64,000 bases of DNA, taken from contig SIAQ01000005.1 of assembly GCA_009697105.1 (NCBI GenBank), forward strand, positions 1 through 64,000, given 5' to 3'. A program made the position numbers and the translations under genes. Shown piece after piece: positions 34,347-43,418 of the stretch. The notes below the pieces were generated by a model, which searched no databases, was not told where the DNA came from, and saw only the letters and a list, made by a program, of their open reading frames with translations. Source of the DNA: Gemmataceae bacterium (GTDB taxonomy: Bacteria; Planctomycetota; Planctomycetia; Gemmatales; Gemmataceae). How positions within the stretch are numbered: the first letter of the stretch is position 1; each line of letters opens with the position of its first letter.

Positions 34347-35225
34347 TCACGATTTCACGGCATGCAGTACGCGCGGGTGGCCGGCAGAGTCGATGATGGT
34401 CGGCGCCAGCGTTAGCGTCGCGATCGCGGCGAGACGTACACGCGCGGGCGCTTCTTGCGGCGAGCCGATCTCGACGATCAGGTGGTCGCCGTGTTGCAAG
34501 CGTGCGGACGCTTCGGCGATGATGCGGTCGAACACCGCGAAGCCATCGGCGCCAGCGGCCAGCGCGGTTGTCGGTTCGTAGTTGCGCACGCCGATCGGCA
34601 GGTTTGGGATGTCACCGTCGGGAATGTACGGCGGATTGCTGATGATGCAGTGAAACGTCTCGTTGGCGCCGAGCGGCGAAAACACGTCACCCTTGAGAAA
34701 ACGGATACGCTCAGCGACGCCGTGCTTGGCGGCGTTTTCGCGAGCAACTGCCAGGGCATCGGGGCTTTTGTCGATGGCGGTTACCTGCGAGGTCGGGAGA
34801 TGTTTCGCGATGCTGACTGCGAGGTTGCCCGAACCGACTCCAAGGTCCAAGATGCGCGGTTCTTTCATCGCCTTCATCACCTTCAAGCATTCCACGACGA
34901 CATGTTCGCTATCGGGCCTGGGGATCAGCACGGCCCGCGTGACCTTGAACTCCAATCCGTAAAATTCCTTACGCCCGACGAGGTAGGCGACCGGGCAGCC
35001 TTCGAGCCGTTGGCGGATCAAGTCGCGGTATGCATGGCGTATCTCCGGCGAGGCGACCTCGGCGAAGCGCATGCCGTACAGATCGATACGTTTGCAGCCG
35101 GCGACATGCGCGAGCAGCACCTCGGCGTCAAGTCGTGCGGATTCAACGTTTTTGGCCGCGAGATGCTTTGCCGTCCAGTCAAGGAGCGAGCCCAAAGTCC
35201 AGACCTGTTCCGTGGCGGGAGGCAT
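34347..35225 (-). CDS. prmC: Release factor glutamine methyltransferase
   Basis: 292 residues from ATG 35225 (MPPATEQVWTLGSLLDWTA); the open frame upstream is repeat sequence. Methylates the GGQ glutamine of RF1/RF2. Helical N-terminus with LDAEVLLAHVAGCKRIDLY, then SAM-binding ILDLGVGSGNLAVSIAKHLP, and the catalytic NPPYIPD. GFAVFDRIIAEA and VEIGSPQ complete the family pattern. prfA is not adjacent in this window. Confidence 0.93.
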   Translation of the reverse strand: MPPATEQVWTLGSLLDWTAKHLAAKNVESARLDAEVLLAHVAGCKRIDLYGMRFAEVASPEIRHAYRDLIRQRLEGCPVAYLVGRKEFYGLEFKVTRAVLIPRPDSEHVVVECLKVMKAMKEPRILDLGVGSGNLAVSIAKHLPTSQVTAIDKSPDALAVARENAAKHGVAERIRFLKGDVFSPLGANETFHCIISNPPYIPDGDIPNLPIGVRNYEPTTALAAGADGFAVFDRIIAEASARLQHGDHLIVEIGSPQEAPARVRLAAIATLTLAPTIIDSAGHPRVLHAVKS

Positions 35226-35294
35226 GTTATTTCCTTGGCTTCTTGCGGAATCGAATTGTTGACGTTGATGGTTATGATACAAATTATCCAACCG

Positions 35295-35380
35295 CAAGCC
35301 CCAGGATGAGCGGAGCGATTCCTGGGGGTAAATGGGCGGTTGTGTCACCCCCAGGAATCGCTCCGCTCATTCTGGGGCTT
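35295..35380. repeat. Palindrome, 'AAGCCCCAGGATGAGCGGAGCGATTCC' type
   Basis: AAGCCCCAGGATGAGCGGAGCGATTCCTGGGGG and CCCCCAGGAATCGCTCCGCTCATTCTGGGGCTT. The centre carries its own short palindrome (CCTGGGGG/CCCCCAGG). Second copy at 42,251-42,336. Confidence 0.92.
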
Positions 35381-35388
35381 GGTGGGCA

Positions 35389-36288
35389 TCACTCCGGCTT
35401 CGGCGTGACGTTTGAGCATAACGCGCCGTGTTGCCAGCAGGTGTAGCATGCGGTATTGCTGAGCGGGGCAGGGCGGAGCGAATCGGCGAGCGTCGCACCC
35501 AATCGCGAAGCGGGCGACTCGATCAGGATCGGGCACGTGAATACGCCGCGATCGGTGACGGTTCGGCTATTGCTGCACACGAGCAGGTTCGTGTCGAAAT
35601 CGGCGAGCATCTCGTCGGTCACGCGCTCATCGCCGTTGTAGCCGCGCTGCCGAGAGGCTTCGGCGCCGAGGCGCAATGTTGGCAGAATCTTGACGCGCGG
35701 TCGAGTGTAGCCGATGGCTTTGAGCATCGCGACGAACTCGCTGAACAGCTCGGCGTCGTCCTGATCGTCGCGAGTTTTGGTCACGGTGAGGATCGGCAGA
35801 AAGCCGAAGTCGAGCAGCCGTTTCACGCCGGCGAGGATGCGTGCGAACGTGCCTTCGCCGCGAATTGGGTCGTTGTCGCTAGCGCATGCGCCGTCGAGCG
35901 AGACGCGGAATTCGAGGCTGTAGATCGAGGCGTCCGATGCCGCGCGAAGGCGGTGCAGCCAATCGTCGCGCAGCACCGTGCCGTTGGTCAAGGCGGTTGC
36001 GGGACCGACGGCGAGCGTGCGTTCGAGAATCGCGACCATGTCGGGGTTGAGGAACGGTTCGCCGCCGGTGAAGTAGTATTCCTTGACGCCGAGCGGGATC
36101 GATTCCGCGAGATGGCATTCCACGGTGGCCAAATCGAGGAAGCCGAAGCTGTGATTGTGCGGGCTGCACGAAATGAAGCAATGGCTGCACGTGAGGTTGC
36201 AGCGAGTGCCGGCGACCTGGAACCAGAGCGCATCGAGATGCCGAATCGGCACGCTCGGCGAATCGATAATGTCCAACGAAAGTGGCAT
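35389..36288 (-). CDS. Radical SAM protein with C-terminal Cys cluster
   Basis: 299 residues from ATG 36288 (MPLSLDIIDSPSVPIRHLDA); the upstream frame is repeat. The cluster motif is C30/C34/C37 (RCNLTCSHC), then EYYFTGGEPFLNP and ALTNGTVL. The C-terminus has several Cys (LLVCSNSRTV..GVFTCPILIES, ACYTCWQHGALCSN), like a SPASM/Twitch auxiliary [4Fe-4S] site. Such proteins modify peptides or small molecules. No peptide substrate gene was seen beside it. The exact reaction is unknown. Confidence 0.88.
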   Translation of the reverse strand: MPLSLDIIDSPSVPIRHLDALWFQVAGTRCNLTCSHCFISCSPHNHSFGFLDLATVECHLAESIPLGVKEYYFTGGEPFLNPDMVAILERTLAVGPATALTNGTVLRDDWLHRLRAASDASIYSLEFRVSLDGACASDNDPIRGEGTFARILAGVKRLLDFGFLPILTVTKTRDDQDDAELFSEFVAMLKAIGYTRPRVKILPTLRLGAEASRQRGYNGDERVTDEMLADFDTNLLVCSNSRTVTDRGVFTCPILIESPASRLGATLADSLRPAPLSNTACYTCWQHGALCSNVTPKPE

Positions 36289-36321
36289 AATGAATTCACC
36301 GCCAGCCACAAAGTAAGCAAA

Positions 36322-36769
36322 TTTAGCCACGGAAGATACACGGCGCGGCCAAGCCGCAACAAATACAGAATCACGAAAGTACGAAAGAACGAAAACACGA
36401 AAGGAAGGCAAAACCATTCACGACGAGTCACAAGCCAAAGCAAATCTCGATAAGGAAAGCAGGAAGGCAGGAAAAAAGGGCTGATTCAATTCTTGCTTTC
36501 CTGCCTTCCTTGTCGTCCTTGCATTTTTCGATAATGCGGTGTACGGTTGGGAAAATCGCTTGGGTTAGGTTTCTATTTCGTGTTTTCGTACTTTCGGGCT
36601 TTCGTGATTCGCGTTCTGGATTTGCGCAAAATGAATTCTGCGAGGCTCGCAAAGATTTTGGATGTAGGTAACACGGAAAGGACACGGAAGAAAACCAGAG
36701 AATGTAATACCTGACTCTCTCTCTCTGCATTTCTTCCGTGTCCTTTCCGTGTTTCTTCCGTGGCTAATT
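36322..36769. repeat. Composite nested repeat, 448 bp
   Basis: Outer TTAGCCACGGAAGATACACGG / CCGTGTTTCTTCCGTGGCTAA. Inner modules: CGCAACAAATACAGAATCACGAAAG, ACGAAAACACGAAA / TTTCGTGTTTTCGTACTTTCG; AAGGAAAGCAGGAAGGCAGG / CTTTCCTGCCTTCCTT; GGATTTGCGCAAAATGAATTCTGCG; AACACGGAAAGGACACGGAAG / CTTCCGTGTCCTTTCCGTGTT. The same order of modules as at 8,655-8,905. It fills most of the gap before the apbE-like gene. Confidence 0.85.
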
Positions 36770-36893
36770 GTGTTTGACTGACCGTTGCGGCTCGGCCTCG
36801 TTGGGCTATCCATGGTGTAACTCTTGTAAGCCATCCTATTTTACAAATCGTCGGCGATGCGATACATTGAAGTTGCATTTTCGGAGGACAGAC

Positions 36894-37940
36894 GTGAAAC
36901 GCCGGGAGTTTTTGCATCCGCGCCATGCGGCGAAGGTGGCTGGTCCGGTGCTTGGCATCGTTGGCGAGATCGCGCGCGACGTGAGTGTGCCGACCGACCC
37001 GGTGCTGTTGCGCTTTTCCCGGCGTGCGATGGCGACGACGTTTGAGGTCATCCTGCCTTATGGCTCCGACAGCGCTAACGATGTCGCCGTTGCCGGGCTT
37101 GATGAAATCGATCGACTCGAAGCCCAGCTCACGGTCTACCGCGATACGAGCGAAGTCAGCCGGCTCAATTCGACGGCGGGACATCGGGCGATGCGTGTGG
37201 AGCCGAATCTGTTCGAGTTGCTGGTGCTGGCCGAGCGTTTGTATCGCGACACGGATGGTGCGTTCGACATCGCCGTCGGGGCGCTCATTAAGACCTGGGG
37301 TTTCTTCCGTAGACAAGGCCGCATGCCCGCACCGTACGAACACGCCAATGCCCGCGAGCGTAGCGGCTGGGCGAACGTGATGCTCGATGGAGAACGCCAG
37401 ACCGTGGCGTTTCGCCAGCCGGGCGTGGCGCTCAACCTGGGTAGCATCGGCAAAGGCTATGCGCTCGATTGTGCCCTCGTCGCCGGTCGCACGCGGGGAA
37501 ACGTTGCCAACATCCTGTTGCACGGCGGCCATAGCAGTCTGCTCGCCAAGGGCCGCGCTGCACCGGATCGACGTGGCTGGACCGTCGGCCTGACCGATCC
37601 GCGCAATCCCACGATTCGCCGGGCTTATCTTCATCTCTGCGATCGTGCGATGGCGACCTCAGCGGCGACGCAGCAGCACTTCGTTCACGAAGGCCGAACG
37701 CTCGGGCATCTGCTCGATCCGCGCACCGGTTGGCCCGCGGAAGGCATGCTGAGCGTGACTGCCACCGCGCCGACCGCCGCCGAGGCCGATGCCCTGGCAA
37801 CGGCGTTCTTCATCCTCGGCCTCGAAAAGACACGGGCATACTGTGAGACGCATCCCGAAATCGGAGCTGTGCTCATCGCGGCTGATGTACCTCAGCGATT
37901 GGAGGTGCTCGGTCGCGCCAAGGATGAGGTCGAGCGCTAA
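36894..37940 (+). CDS. apbE: ApbE-like FAD:protein FMN transferase
   Basis: 348 residues from GTG 36894, which has GGAGG 6 bp upstream; the frame is open from 36,768 but that part is repeat-derived. Possible Tat or lipoprotein-like N-terminus KRREFLHPRHAAK. Family marks: RRAMATTFEVILPYGSDSA, DEIDRLEAQLTVYRDTSEVSRLN, VALNLGSIGKGYALD, LLHGGHSSLLAKG, and LGHLLDPRTGWPAEG with the metal site near the C-terminus. Attaches FMN to Thr/Ser of periplasmic redox proteins such as Rnf/Nqr subunits; none of these is in the window. Confidence 0.92.
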   Translation: MKRREFLHPRHAAKVAGPVLGIVGEIARDVSVPTDPVLLRFSRRAMATTFEVILPYGSDSANDVAVAGLDEIDRLEAQLTVYRDTSEVSRLNSTAGHRAMRVEPNLFELLVLAERLYRDTDGAFDIAVGALIKTWGFFRRQGRMPAPYEHANARERSGWANVMLDGERQTVAFRQPGVALNLGSIGKGYALDCALVAGRTRGNVANILLHGGHSSLLAKGRAAPDRRGWTVGLTDPRNPTIRRAYLHLCDRAMATSAATQQHFVHEGRTLGHLLDPRTGWPAEGMLSVTATAPTAAEADALATAFFILGLEKTRAYCETHPEIGAVLIAADVPQRLEVLGRAKDEVER

Positions 37941-37987
37941 TTTCGTTTAGCGCCCGCATGGTGCCACGCGAACGCTGAACGAGGAGC

Positions 37988-38566
37988 TTACGCCTCGCCC
38001 GTCAGTTTCGCCCGGCCAAGGATGGTGTAGGTCGGCCCGTCGCGCGTCATTTCGCTGCTCATTACCAAGACTTCGCGCACATTCGCTTCGCCGCCGGCCC
38101 ATTCCTGCTGCTTCGCCAACGCTTGCACCAATGCGTCATGCGGGCCTTCGCCTTTGATTCGGCCAAGCGTAACGTGCGGTTTATAGACACGCATTTCGGG
38201 ACGATACAAACCCAATTCCTCGAGCTTCGCTTCCAACTCGTGATGCAATTTGACAAGGTCGTCGGCGCCTTCACTCACGCCCATCCACACGACGCGCGGC
38301 CGACGTGTATTCGGAAAGCACCCGACGCCTTCCATTGTCACTTGGAATGTCGGCAGGGACGATGTGACTTTCTGCGCGGCGCGGCAAACAGTGATCGATT
38401 CGCGTTCGTCGATATCGCCAAGGAAGAGCAGGGTGATGTGCATGTTCTCACCTTCGACCCAATTGACATCGGGAGCGTCGTTGGATAGCTCCTTTTGCAA
38501 GGATGCCAGACGTTTGCGGATCGCGGGACCGAGATCGATTGCGAGAAAGGTACGAATGCGTGCCAT
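37988..38566 (-). CDS. thpR: RNA 2',3'-cyclic phosphodiesterase (ThpR)
   Basis: 192 residues from ATG 38566 (MARIRTFLAIDLGPAIRKRL). 2H phosphoesterase: first HITLLFLG with H43, second KPHVTLGRIKG about 90 residues later. It opens cyclic phosphates on RNA or tRNA ends. The start has no Shine-Dalgarno: the six T's before it belong to a hairpin (38,572-38,600) that looks like a terminator read on the minus strand, so leaderless initiation or an internal promoter may apply. Confidence 0.9.
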   Translation of the reverse strand: MARIRTFLAIDLGPAIRKRLASLQKELSNDAPDVNWVEGENMHITLLFLGDIDERESITVCRAAQKVTSSLPTFQVTMEGVGCFPNTRRPRVVWMGVSEGADDLVKLHHELEAKLEELGLYRPEMRVYKPHVTLGRIKGEGPHDALVQALAKQQEWAGGEANVREVLVMSSEMTRDGPTYTILGRAKLTGEA

Positions 38567-38571
38567 GAAAA

Positions 38572-38600
38572 AATCCCCAGAACATGATGTTCGGGGGATT
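38572..38600 (-). terminator. Terminator-like hairpin abutting the thpR start
   Basis: Minus-strand AATCCCC C GAACATCATGTTC T GGGGATT is followed by TTTTTTC and then ATG. The stem is strong (7 bp plus inner pairs) with a T-run, as expected for an intrinsic terminator of the upstream glycine-zipper gene. Alternatively it is a 5' UTR structure controlling thpR. Confidence 0.55.
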
Positions 38601-38620
38601 GTATGAATTGGCGCGATTCC

Positions 38621-38714
38621 GTTTAGCCGCTCGTTTTTGGCGAGCGCGGACATAGCGTACAACCAAATCAGGCGAAACGCCCTTCCGCACTCGCCAAAGG
38701 TGAGCGGCTAAAAA
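38621..38714. repeat. Palindrome, 'GTTTAGCCGCTCG' type
   Basis: CGTTTAGCCGCTCGTTTTTGGCGAGCGCGGA ... CGCACTCGCCAAAGGTGAGCGGCTAAA. Third family member; see 20,493 and 45,893. It sits between the thpR and glycine-zipper genes. Confidence 0.85.
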
Positions 38715-38715
38715 A

Positions 38716-39273
38716 TCACCTGCGGATTATTACGCCAACGCCGATCGGCGGCGGTTCATGGATATATACCGGCCGCGGATGCACGATGACCGGCACAGGG
38801 TCGGCCACGACGACGCGCGGTGAACGGCGTGATTGCATGAAGCCGATGACGCTTGAGCTTACGCGGTTGTCTTGAAGATAGAAGATGTCGTCGTTTGTGA
38901 GATGGAATATCGAATTCGTCTGATCGATTTGGCGAATGATGATATCGTCGGGCGTTTGGCGTTGAGCCAACTGCACGACATCGTCGAGCCGCATTTGGTT
39001 GCGGGCTGCGGTGTTGGCGGCGGCGATGGCGCGGGCGTGCTGGCGATCCTCGACGCGATCGCGGTCATTACCCACCGCCGTACCGAGGCCCGTGCCGACG
39101 AGTCCGCCGATCAGAGCGCCCGCGCCGGCGTTGCGCGTCGCGCCGCCGACGATCGCACCCAGGCCCGCGCCGAGCAACCCGCCGGACACCGCGCCTTGCT
39201 GTGTGTTATTCATGCCCGTGCAGCCGCACTGCAAGAGGAGGAGCGAGCCGATCAGCCACAGTCTATGATTCAT
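38716..39273 (-). CDS. Glycine-zipper lipoprotein
   Basis: 185 residues from ATG 39273 with GGAGG just upstream. Lipoprotein-like signal MNHRLWLIGSLLLLQCGC with the acylated Cys near residue 18, then a glycine-zipper 2TM domain (GLLGAGLGAIVGGATRNAGAGALIGGLVGTGLGTAVG, residues 33-69). Downstream NDDIFYLQDNRVSS.. and a proline-rich tail PVPVIVHPRPVYIHEPPPIGVG. Glycine-zipper domains insert into or pack against membranes, as in 17-kDa surface antigens. Expected at the outer membrane. Its stop is just before a palindrome. Confidence 0.82.
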   Translation of the reverse strand: MNHRLWLIGSLLLLQCGCTGMNNTQQGAVSGGLLGAGLGAIVGGATRNAGAGALIGGLVGTGLGTAVGNDRDRVEDRQHARAIAAANTAARNQMRLDDVVQLAQRQTPDDIIIRQIDQTNSIFHLTNDDIFYLQDNRVSSSVIGFMQSRRSPRVVVADPVPVIVHPRPVYIHEPPPIGVGVIIRR

Positions 39274-39485
39274 GAAAAGCCTCCAGGCCTTGAATCCGAA
39301 TTCTCCGCTTGCGACTTTCCGCTTGGAAAATCCCACGCGATTGCCGAACGTATGCGGCCGTATATGCCAATTTCTCGGCATTTCGTCAAGCGATTCTCGT
39401 TTCGGTTATCCGCGAATCGGCATGCGCCCTACAATGCATCAATCGGGCACAATATACCACGTATCGGCACGCAGGAGATCATGGA

Positions 39486-42245
39486 ATGAATCTGTTCGCA
39501 AGACCTGTGCGTTTCTTCACCATCGCGGTCGCACTCCTAGGCTTCCTGGCTTTCGGCGGACATTCGCAGGCCCAGCCAAACGACGCACTTTACGAAAAAA
39601 CCGTCTCCATCGAAGGTATCACAGAGTATCGCTTCAAGAACGGGTTGCGTTTCCTTTCCTATCCCGATAAGGCCTCGCCCACTGTCACCGTCAACATGAC
39701 CGTCCTCGTTGGCTCTCGGCACGAAGGCTACGGCGAGACCGGCATGGCGCACCTGCTCGAACACATGCTTTTCAAGGGCAGCAAGCTCTACCCATCCTCC
39801 GCCGCTCTCGACAAGGCAATCCAGGGGCATGGGGCGGTTGATTACAACGGTACAACCTGGACTGACCGCACGAACTATTACGAAACGCTGCCCGCCAACG
39901 AAAAGAACCTCGAATTCGCCATCCAGATGGAAGCCGACCGCCTCGTCAACTGCTTCGTCAAACGCGAAGACCTTGTGGCCGAGATGACCGTCGTTCGCAA
40001 CGAATTCGAGATCGGCGAGAACAACTCCGCGGGCGTCCTCAATCAGCGTATGATGGCCGCGGCTTACGAATGGCATAACTACGGCAAGTCCACGATCGGC
40101 AATCGCACCGACATCGAACGCGTGCCGATCGACCGGTTGCAGGCCTTCTATAAGAAGTTTTACCAAGTCGATAACACCGTTCTGATCGTCGCTGGCAAGT
40201 TCGATGAAAAGAAGGCGCTGGCCGTCGTGAGCAAATATTTCGGCACGCTCAAGGCCCCGGATCGTGTGCTGGACAAAACCTACACCGAGGAGCCGGCCCA
40301 GGACGGCGAACGCGTTGTCACTCTGCGTCGCGTCGGCAAGGTTCCCGTCGTCGGCCTGATGTACCACATCCCGGCGGCATCGCACGAAGATCACCCGGCC
40401 TGCGAAATCCTGAGCATGGTCCTGGGTGCCACGCCATCGGGCAGGTTGTACAAATCGCTGGTAGTGACGAAAAAAGCAACGAACGTCGGCTATGACGCCA
40501 CCACCTGGTTCGATCCGGGCGTGCTGGAGATGTCGGCCAGTGTCAACGACAAAGTCGCACCGGAGGAAGTTCGCGACATCATGATCGCCGACGCGGAGAA
40601 GTTCGCCAATCAGCCGGCGACGCAAGAAGAAATCACGCGCGCGACCCGGAAGTATCTCGCCATTCGCGAAAAGCGTTTGACGAAGAGCACGTCAACCGCC
40701 GTCGAGCTGAGCGAATGGGTCGGCGCGGGCGATTGGCGTTTGTTGTTCATCCATCGCGACCGCATCAAGAAGGTCACGCCCGAGGATGTCACGCGCGTCG
40801 CCAAGAAGTATCTCAAGCAGAGCAATCGCACGGTCGGCATGTTCTTTCCGACCAAGGAATCCGAACGCACGCCGATTCCGCAATCGCCCGATATCGCCAA
40901 ACTTGTCAAGGATTTCAAAGGCGGCAAAGGCATCTCCGAAGGCGAAGTCTTCGACCCGACGCCCGACAATATCGAGAAGCGCGTCCAACGCTTCACGCTT
41001 TCCAATGGCCTGAAGGTCGCCTACTTCCCCAAGAAAACTCGCGGCGAAACCGTCACGGGCCGACTGACGTTTCGCTTCGGTAGCGAGGAATCGTTGCTCG
41101 GAAAAACCACTGCCGCCAGCTATGTCGGCTCGATGCTCACCCGTGGCACGAAGAACAAGAATCGCACCGAAATCCAGGACGAACTCGATATTCTCAAATC
41201 CTCGCTCGGTGTCAGCACCGGCGCGGGGTCGCTCAGCGTGTCGTGGGAAAGCAAACGCGAACTCCATGGCGATTTCCTCAAACTGCTGAACGAAGTGTTA
41301 CGCGAGCCGACCTTCCCCGACGCGGAACTCGCGATCATTCGCCAAAACAGCAAGCAGAGTATCGAACAGTCCATGGTGGATCCGCAGGGCATTGCGTTTC
41401 GCACGTTGACCCGCAATCTCGATCCGCATCCGAAGACGAGCATCCATTACACGCCGACGTTCGAGGAATCGCTAGAACGCAATGCCAAGGTGACGCGCGA
41501 CTCCGTCATCGAAATTTATTCGCAGATCGGCGGCGCTATCGGCGAACTGGTGATCGTGGGCGATTTCGATCCCGAGGCGACGACCAAGCAGTTTGAATCG
41601 ATCCTGACCGGCTGGAAGACCACGACCGCGCACAAGCGGATCCCCGCGGTGTTGGTCGAAGGTGTCAAGGCGTCGCGCGATACGATTAACACGCCGGACA
41701 AGGAGAACGCCGTTTACGCCGCTGCCGTCAAGTTTAGGATGGACGACAGCTCGCCCGATTTCGCCGCGCTGGAACTGGGCAACTTCGTGCTCGGCAGCGG
41801 TTTTTCATCTCGCCTGATGGATCGCTTGCGTGTGCGCGAAGGCTGGTCGTATGGCACCGGTTCGCAGCTTGGCGTTGGCGCGAAGGACCCTGTTGCCCGG
41901 TTTCTCGTCTACGCTTTTTGCAATCCCGATGTCATCGACAAGGTTGACAAAGGCGCGATCGAAGAGCTTGATAAGTTGTTCAAGACAGGCATTACTGAAG
42001 AGGAACTGAAACTCGCCCGCGTCTCTTTTCTCGACGACATGCGTGTCGAGCGTGGCAAGGACAGTGGCCTGGTAAGCATCCTGGCGAGCGGGCTATTTCT
42101 TGGCCGAACTGCTGCCTGGCAGGCCGACATGGAGAAGAAAATCGCCGCCGTCACTGTAAAAGACGTGAACCGCGCGCTGGCGATGCACATCTCTACTGGC
42201 AGATTGGTTATCGTGCGTGCGGGTGATTTCTCGAAGAAGAAATAA
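39486..42245 (+). CDS. M16 family zinc peptidase (two-domain)
   Basis: 919 residues from ATG 39486. Signal peptide residues 1-30 (FFTIAVALLGFLAFGGHSQAQ). The first domain has the inverted zinc motif HLLEH (H89/E92/H93) and the third Glu in RNEFEIGENN; it is followed by M16C-like ADVTRVAKKYL. The second half repeats the fold (FRFGSEESLLGKTTAASYVGSML) without a HxxEH and is likely the inactive partner domain. Typical of periplasmic proteases that trim peptides. Length fits two-domain M16B proteins. Confidence 0.9.
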   Translation: MNLFARPVRFFTIAVALLGFLAFGGHSQAQPNDALYEKTVSIEGITEYRFKNGLRFLSYPDKASPTVTVNMTVLVGSRHEGYGETGMAHLLEHMLFKGSKLYPSSAALDKAIQGHGAVDYNGTTWTDRTNYYETLPANEKNLEFAIQMEADRLVNCFVKREDLVAEMTVVRNEFEIGENNSAGVLNQRMMAAAYEWHNYGKSTIGNRTDIERVPIDRLQAFYKKFYQVDNTVLIVAGKFDEKKALAVVSKYFGTLKAPDRVLDKTYTEEPAQDGERVVTLRRVGKVPVVGLMYHIPAASHEDHPACEILSMVLGATPSGRLYKSLVVTKKATNVGYDATTWFDPGVLEMSASVNDKVAPEEVRDIMIADAEKFANQPATQEEITRATRKYLAIREKRLTKSTSTAVELSEWVGAGDWRLLFIHRDRIKKVTPEDVTRVAKKYLKQSNRTVGMFFPTKESERTPIPQSPDIAKLVKDFKGGKGISEGEVFDPTPDNIEKRVQRFTLSNGLKVAYFPKKTRGETVTGRLTFRFGSEESLLGKTTAASYVGSMLTRGTKNKNRTEIQDELDILKSSLGVSTGAGSLSVSWESKRELHGDFLKLLNEVLREPTFPDAELAIIRQNSKQSIEQSMVDPQGIAFRTLTRNLDPHPKTSIHYTPTFEESLERNAKVTRDSVIEIYSQIGGAIGELVIVGDFDPEATTKQFESILTGWKTTTAHKRIPAVLVEGVKASRDTINTPDKENAVYAAAVKFRMDDSSPDFAALELGNFVLGSGFSSRLMDRLRVREGWSYGTGSQLGVGAKDPVARFLVYAFCNPDVIDKVDKGAIEELDKLFKTGITEEELKLARVSFLDDMRVERGKDSGLVSILASGLFLGRTAAWQADMEKKIAAVTVKDVNRALAMHISTGRLVIVRAGDFSKKK

Positions 42246-42250
42246 CTTCC

Positions 42251-42336
42251 AAGCCCTCAGGATGAGCGCAGCGATTCCTGGGTGTGACTATCCGTTCACT
42301 CCACCCCCAGGAATCGCTGCGCTCATCCTGGGGCTT
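42251..42336. terminator. Palindrome, 'AAGCCC..GATGAGCGCAGCGATTCCTGGG' with T-run
   Basis: AAGCCCTCAGGATGAGCGCAGCGATTCCTGGG / CCCAGGAATCGCTGCGCTCATCCTGGGGCTT, then TTTCGTTTT. Repeat of the family at 35,295, placed 6 bp after the M16 stop; it may double as its terminator. Confidence 0.75.
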
Positions 42337-42356
42337 TTTCGTTTTCATCGAGTCCC

Positions 42357-43196
42357 ATGCTGGAAAATGCCCCCATCCTGTCCTACAAACACGCCGGGTT
42401 GACCGTTGAGGGTTACTCGCGCGCGGCTGTGCAGACCTACTGGCGCGTGCCGGAGTTGAAGGTCTGCTTCGACCTCGGCGCTCACCCGTGGGACTTTATG
42501 AGCACGCCAAACTGCTTCATCTCGCACACGCACCTGGATCATGTGGCTGCCTTGCCTGCCTATGTTGCACGCCGGCGCATGATGAAAATGGAGCCGCCGA
42601 CGGTTTACATCCCCGAATATGCGTTGGATGACGTACGACGACTCCTGCTTATCATGCAGCGGCTCGATCGCGGTCGGCAGACGTGCAATCTCGTTGGCGT
42701 GACGGCAGGCCAGGAGATCGAATTGTCGCGCGAGCATGTTGTTACCGTATTCGAGGCGACGCACACGATTCCCGCAGTTGGATACGTAGTTTGGGAGAGG
42801 CGCAACAAGCTCAAGGAAGAATATCACGGCCTGCCCGGCGACAAAATCCGCGACCTGCGGCTGTCGGGCGTGGCCGTCACGCACGAAATCCGCACGCCGA
42901 TCGTCGCCTACACCGGCGACACCAGCCCGGCGGGACTTGACAATTACCCGCCAGCGTTCGAGGCGAAGATACTTATTACTGAGATGAGCTTCGTTCGTGC
43001 CAAGCATCGGCGGGAGAAGATCCACAAGTTCGGGCATATGCACCTCGACGACTTCATCGAGCGAGCGGACCGCTTCAAGAACGAACTGATCATTTGTGGA
43101 CATTTCAGCACGCGCTATGGCACGGAGGAGATTCGGCGTGTCGTGGAACGCAAGCTTCCTGAGAATCTGCGTAGTCGAGTGAAACTTTGGCTATAG
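42357..43196 (+). CDS. MBL-fold hydrolase, RNase Z-like
   Basis: 279 residues. The metallo-beta-lactamase motif is [11 protein letters not shown] (H57, H59, D61, H62), followed by [26 protein letters not shown] and CGHFSTRYG. The overall pattern ([24 protein letters not shown]) matches the tRNase Z/ArsA-like branch of the MBL superfamily. It may process tRNA 3' ends, but a distinct substrate is possible. Stands alone between two palindromes. Confidence 0.87.
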   Translation: MLENAPILSYKHAGLTVEGYSRAAVQTYWRVPELKVCFDLGAHPWDFMSTPNCFISHTHLDHVAALPAYVARRRMMKMEPPTVYIPEYALDDVRRLLLIMQRLDRGRQTCNLVGVTAGQEIELSREHVVTVFEATHTIPAVGYVVWERRNKLKEEYHGLPGDKIRDLRLSGVAVTHEIRTPIVAYTGDTSPAGLDNYPPAFEAKILITEMSFVRAKHRREKIHKFGHMHLDDFIERADRFKNELIICGHFSTRYGTEEIRRVVERKLPENLRSRVKLWL

Positions 43197-43289
43197 CGAC
43201 GATCGTGTTTCCGGTGCCAATTGCATCAATCAGTAAACTTCGTGCACATTTCCGTCCGATGCAAGTGGTAACGCCATCGTATGCGTCTT

Positions 43290-43366
43290 TTTTGGCGAGC
43301 CTAGCTGCGTAAGCAGCAGGTTGAATTACCCGCAAACCTGCTGCTTACGCAGCTAGGTTCGCCAAA
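43290..43366. repeat. Palindrome, 'TTGGCGAGCCTAGCTGCGTAAGCAGCAGG' type
   Basis: TTTGGCGAGCCTAGCTGCGTAAGCAGCAGGTTG and AACCTGCTGCTTACGCAGCTAGGTTCGCCAAA. Second copy at 45,358-45,438. Confidence 0.92.
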
Positions 43367-43418
43367 CTGCACAGTTGGTCACGATGGCCCCCTCTCCCCG
43401 GACGGAGGAAATGGTCGC

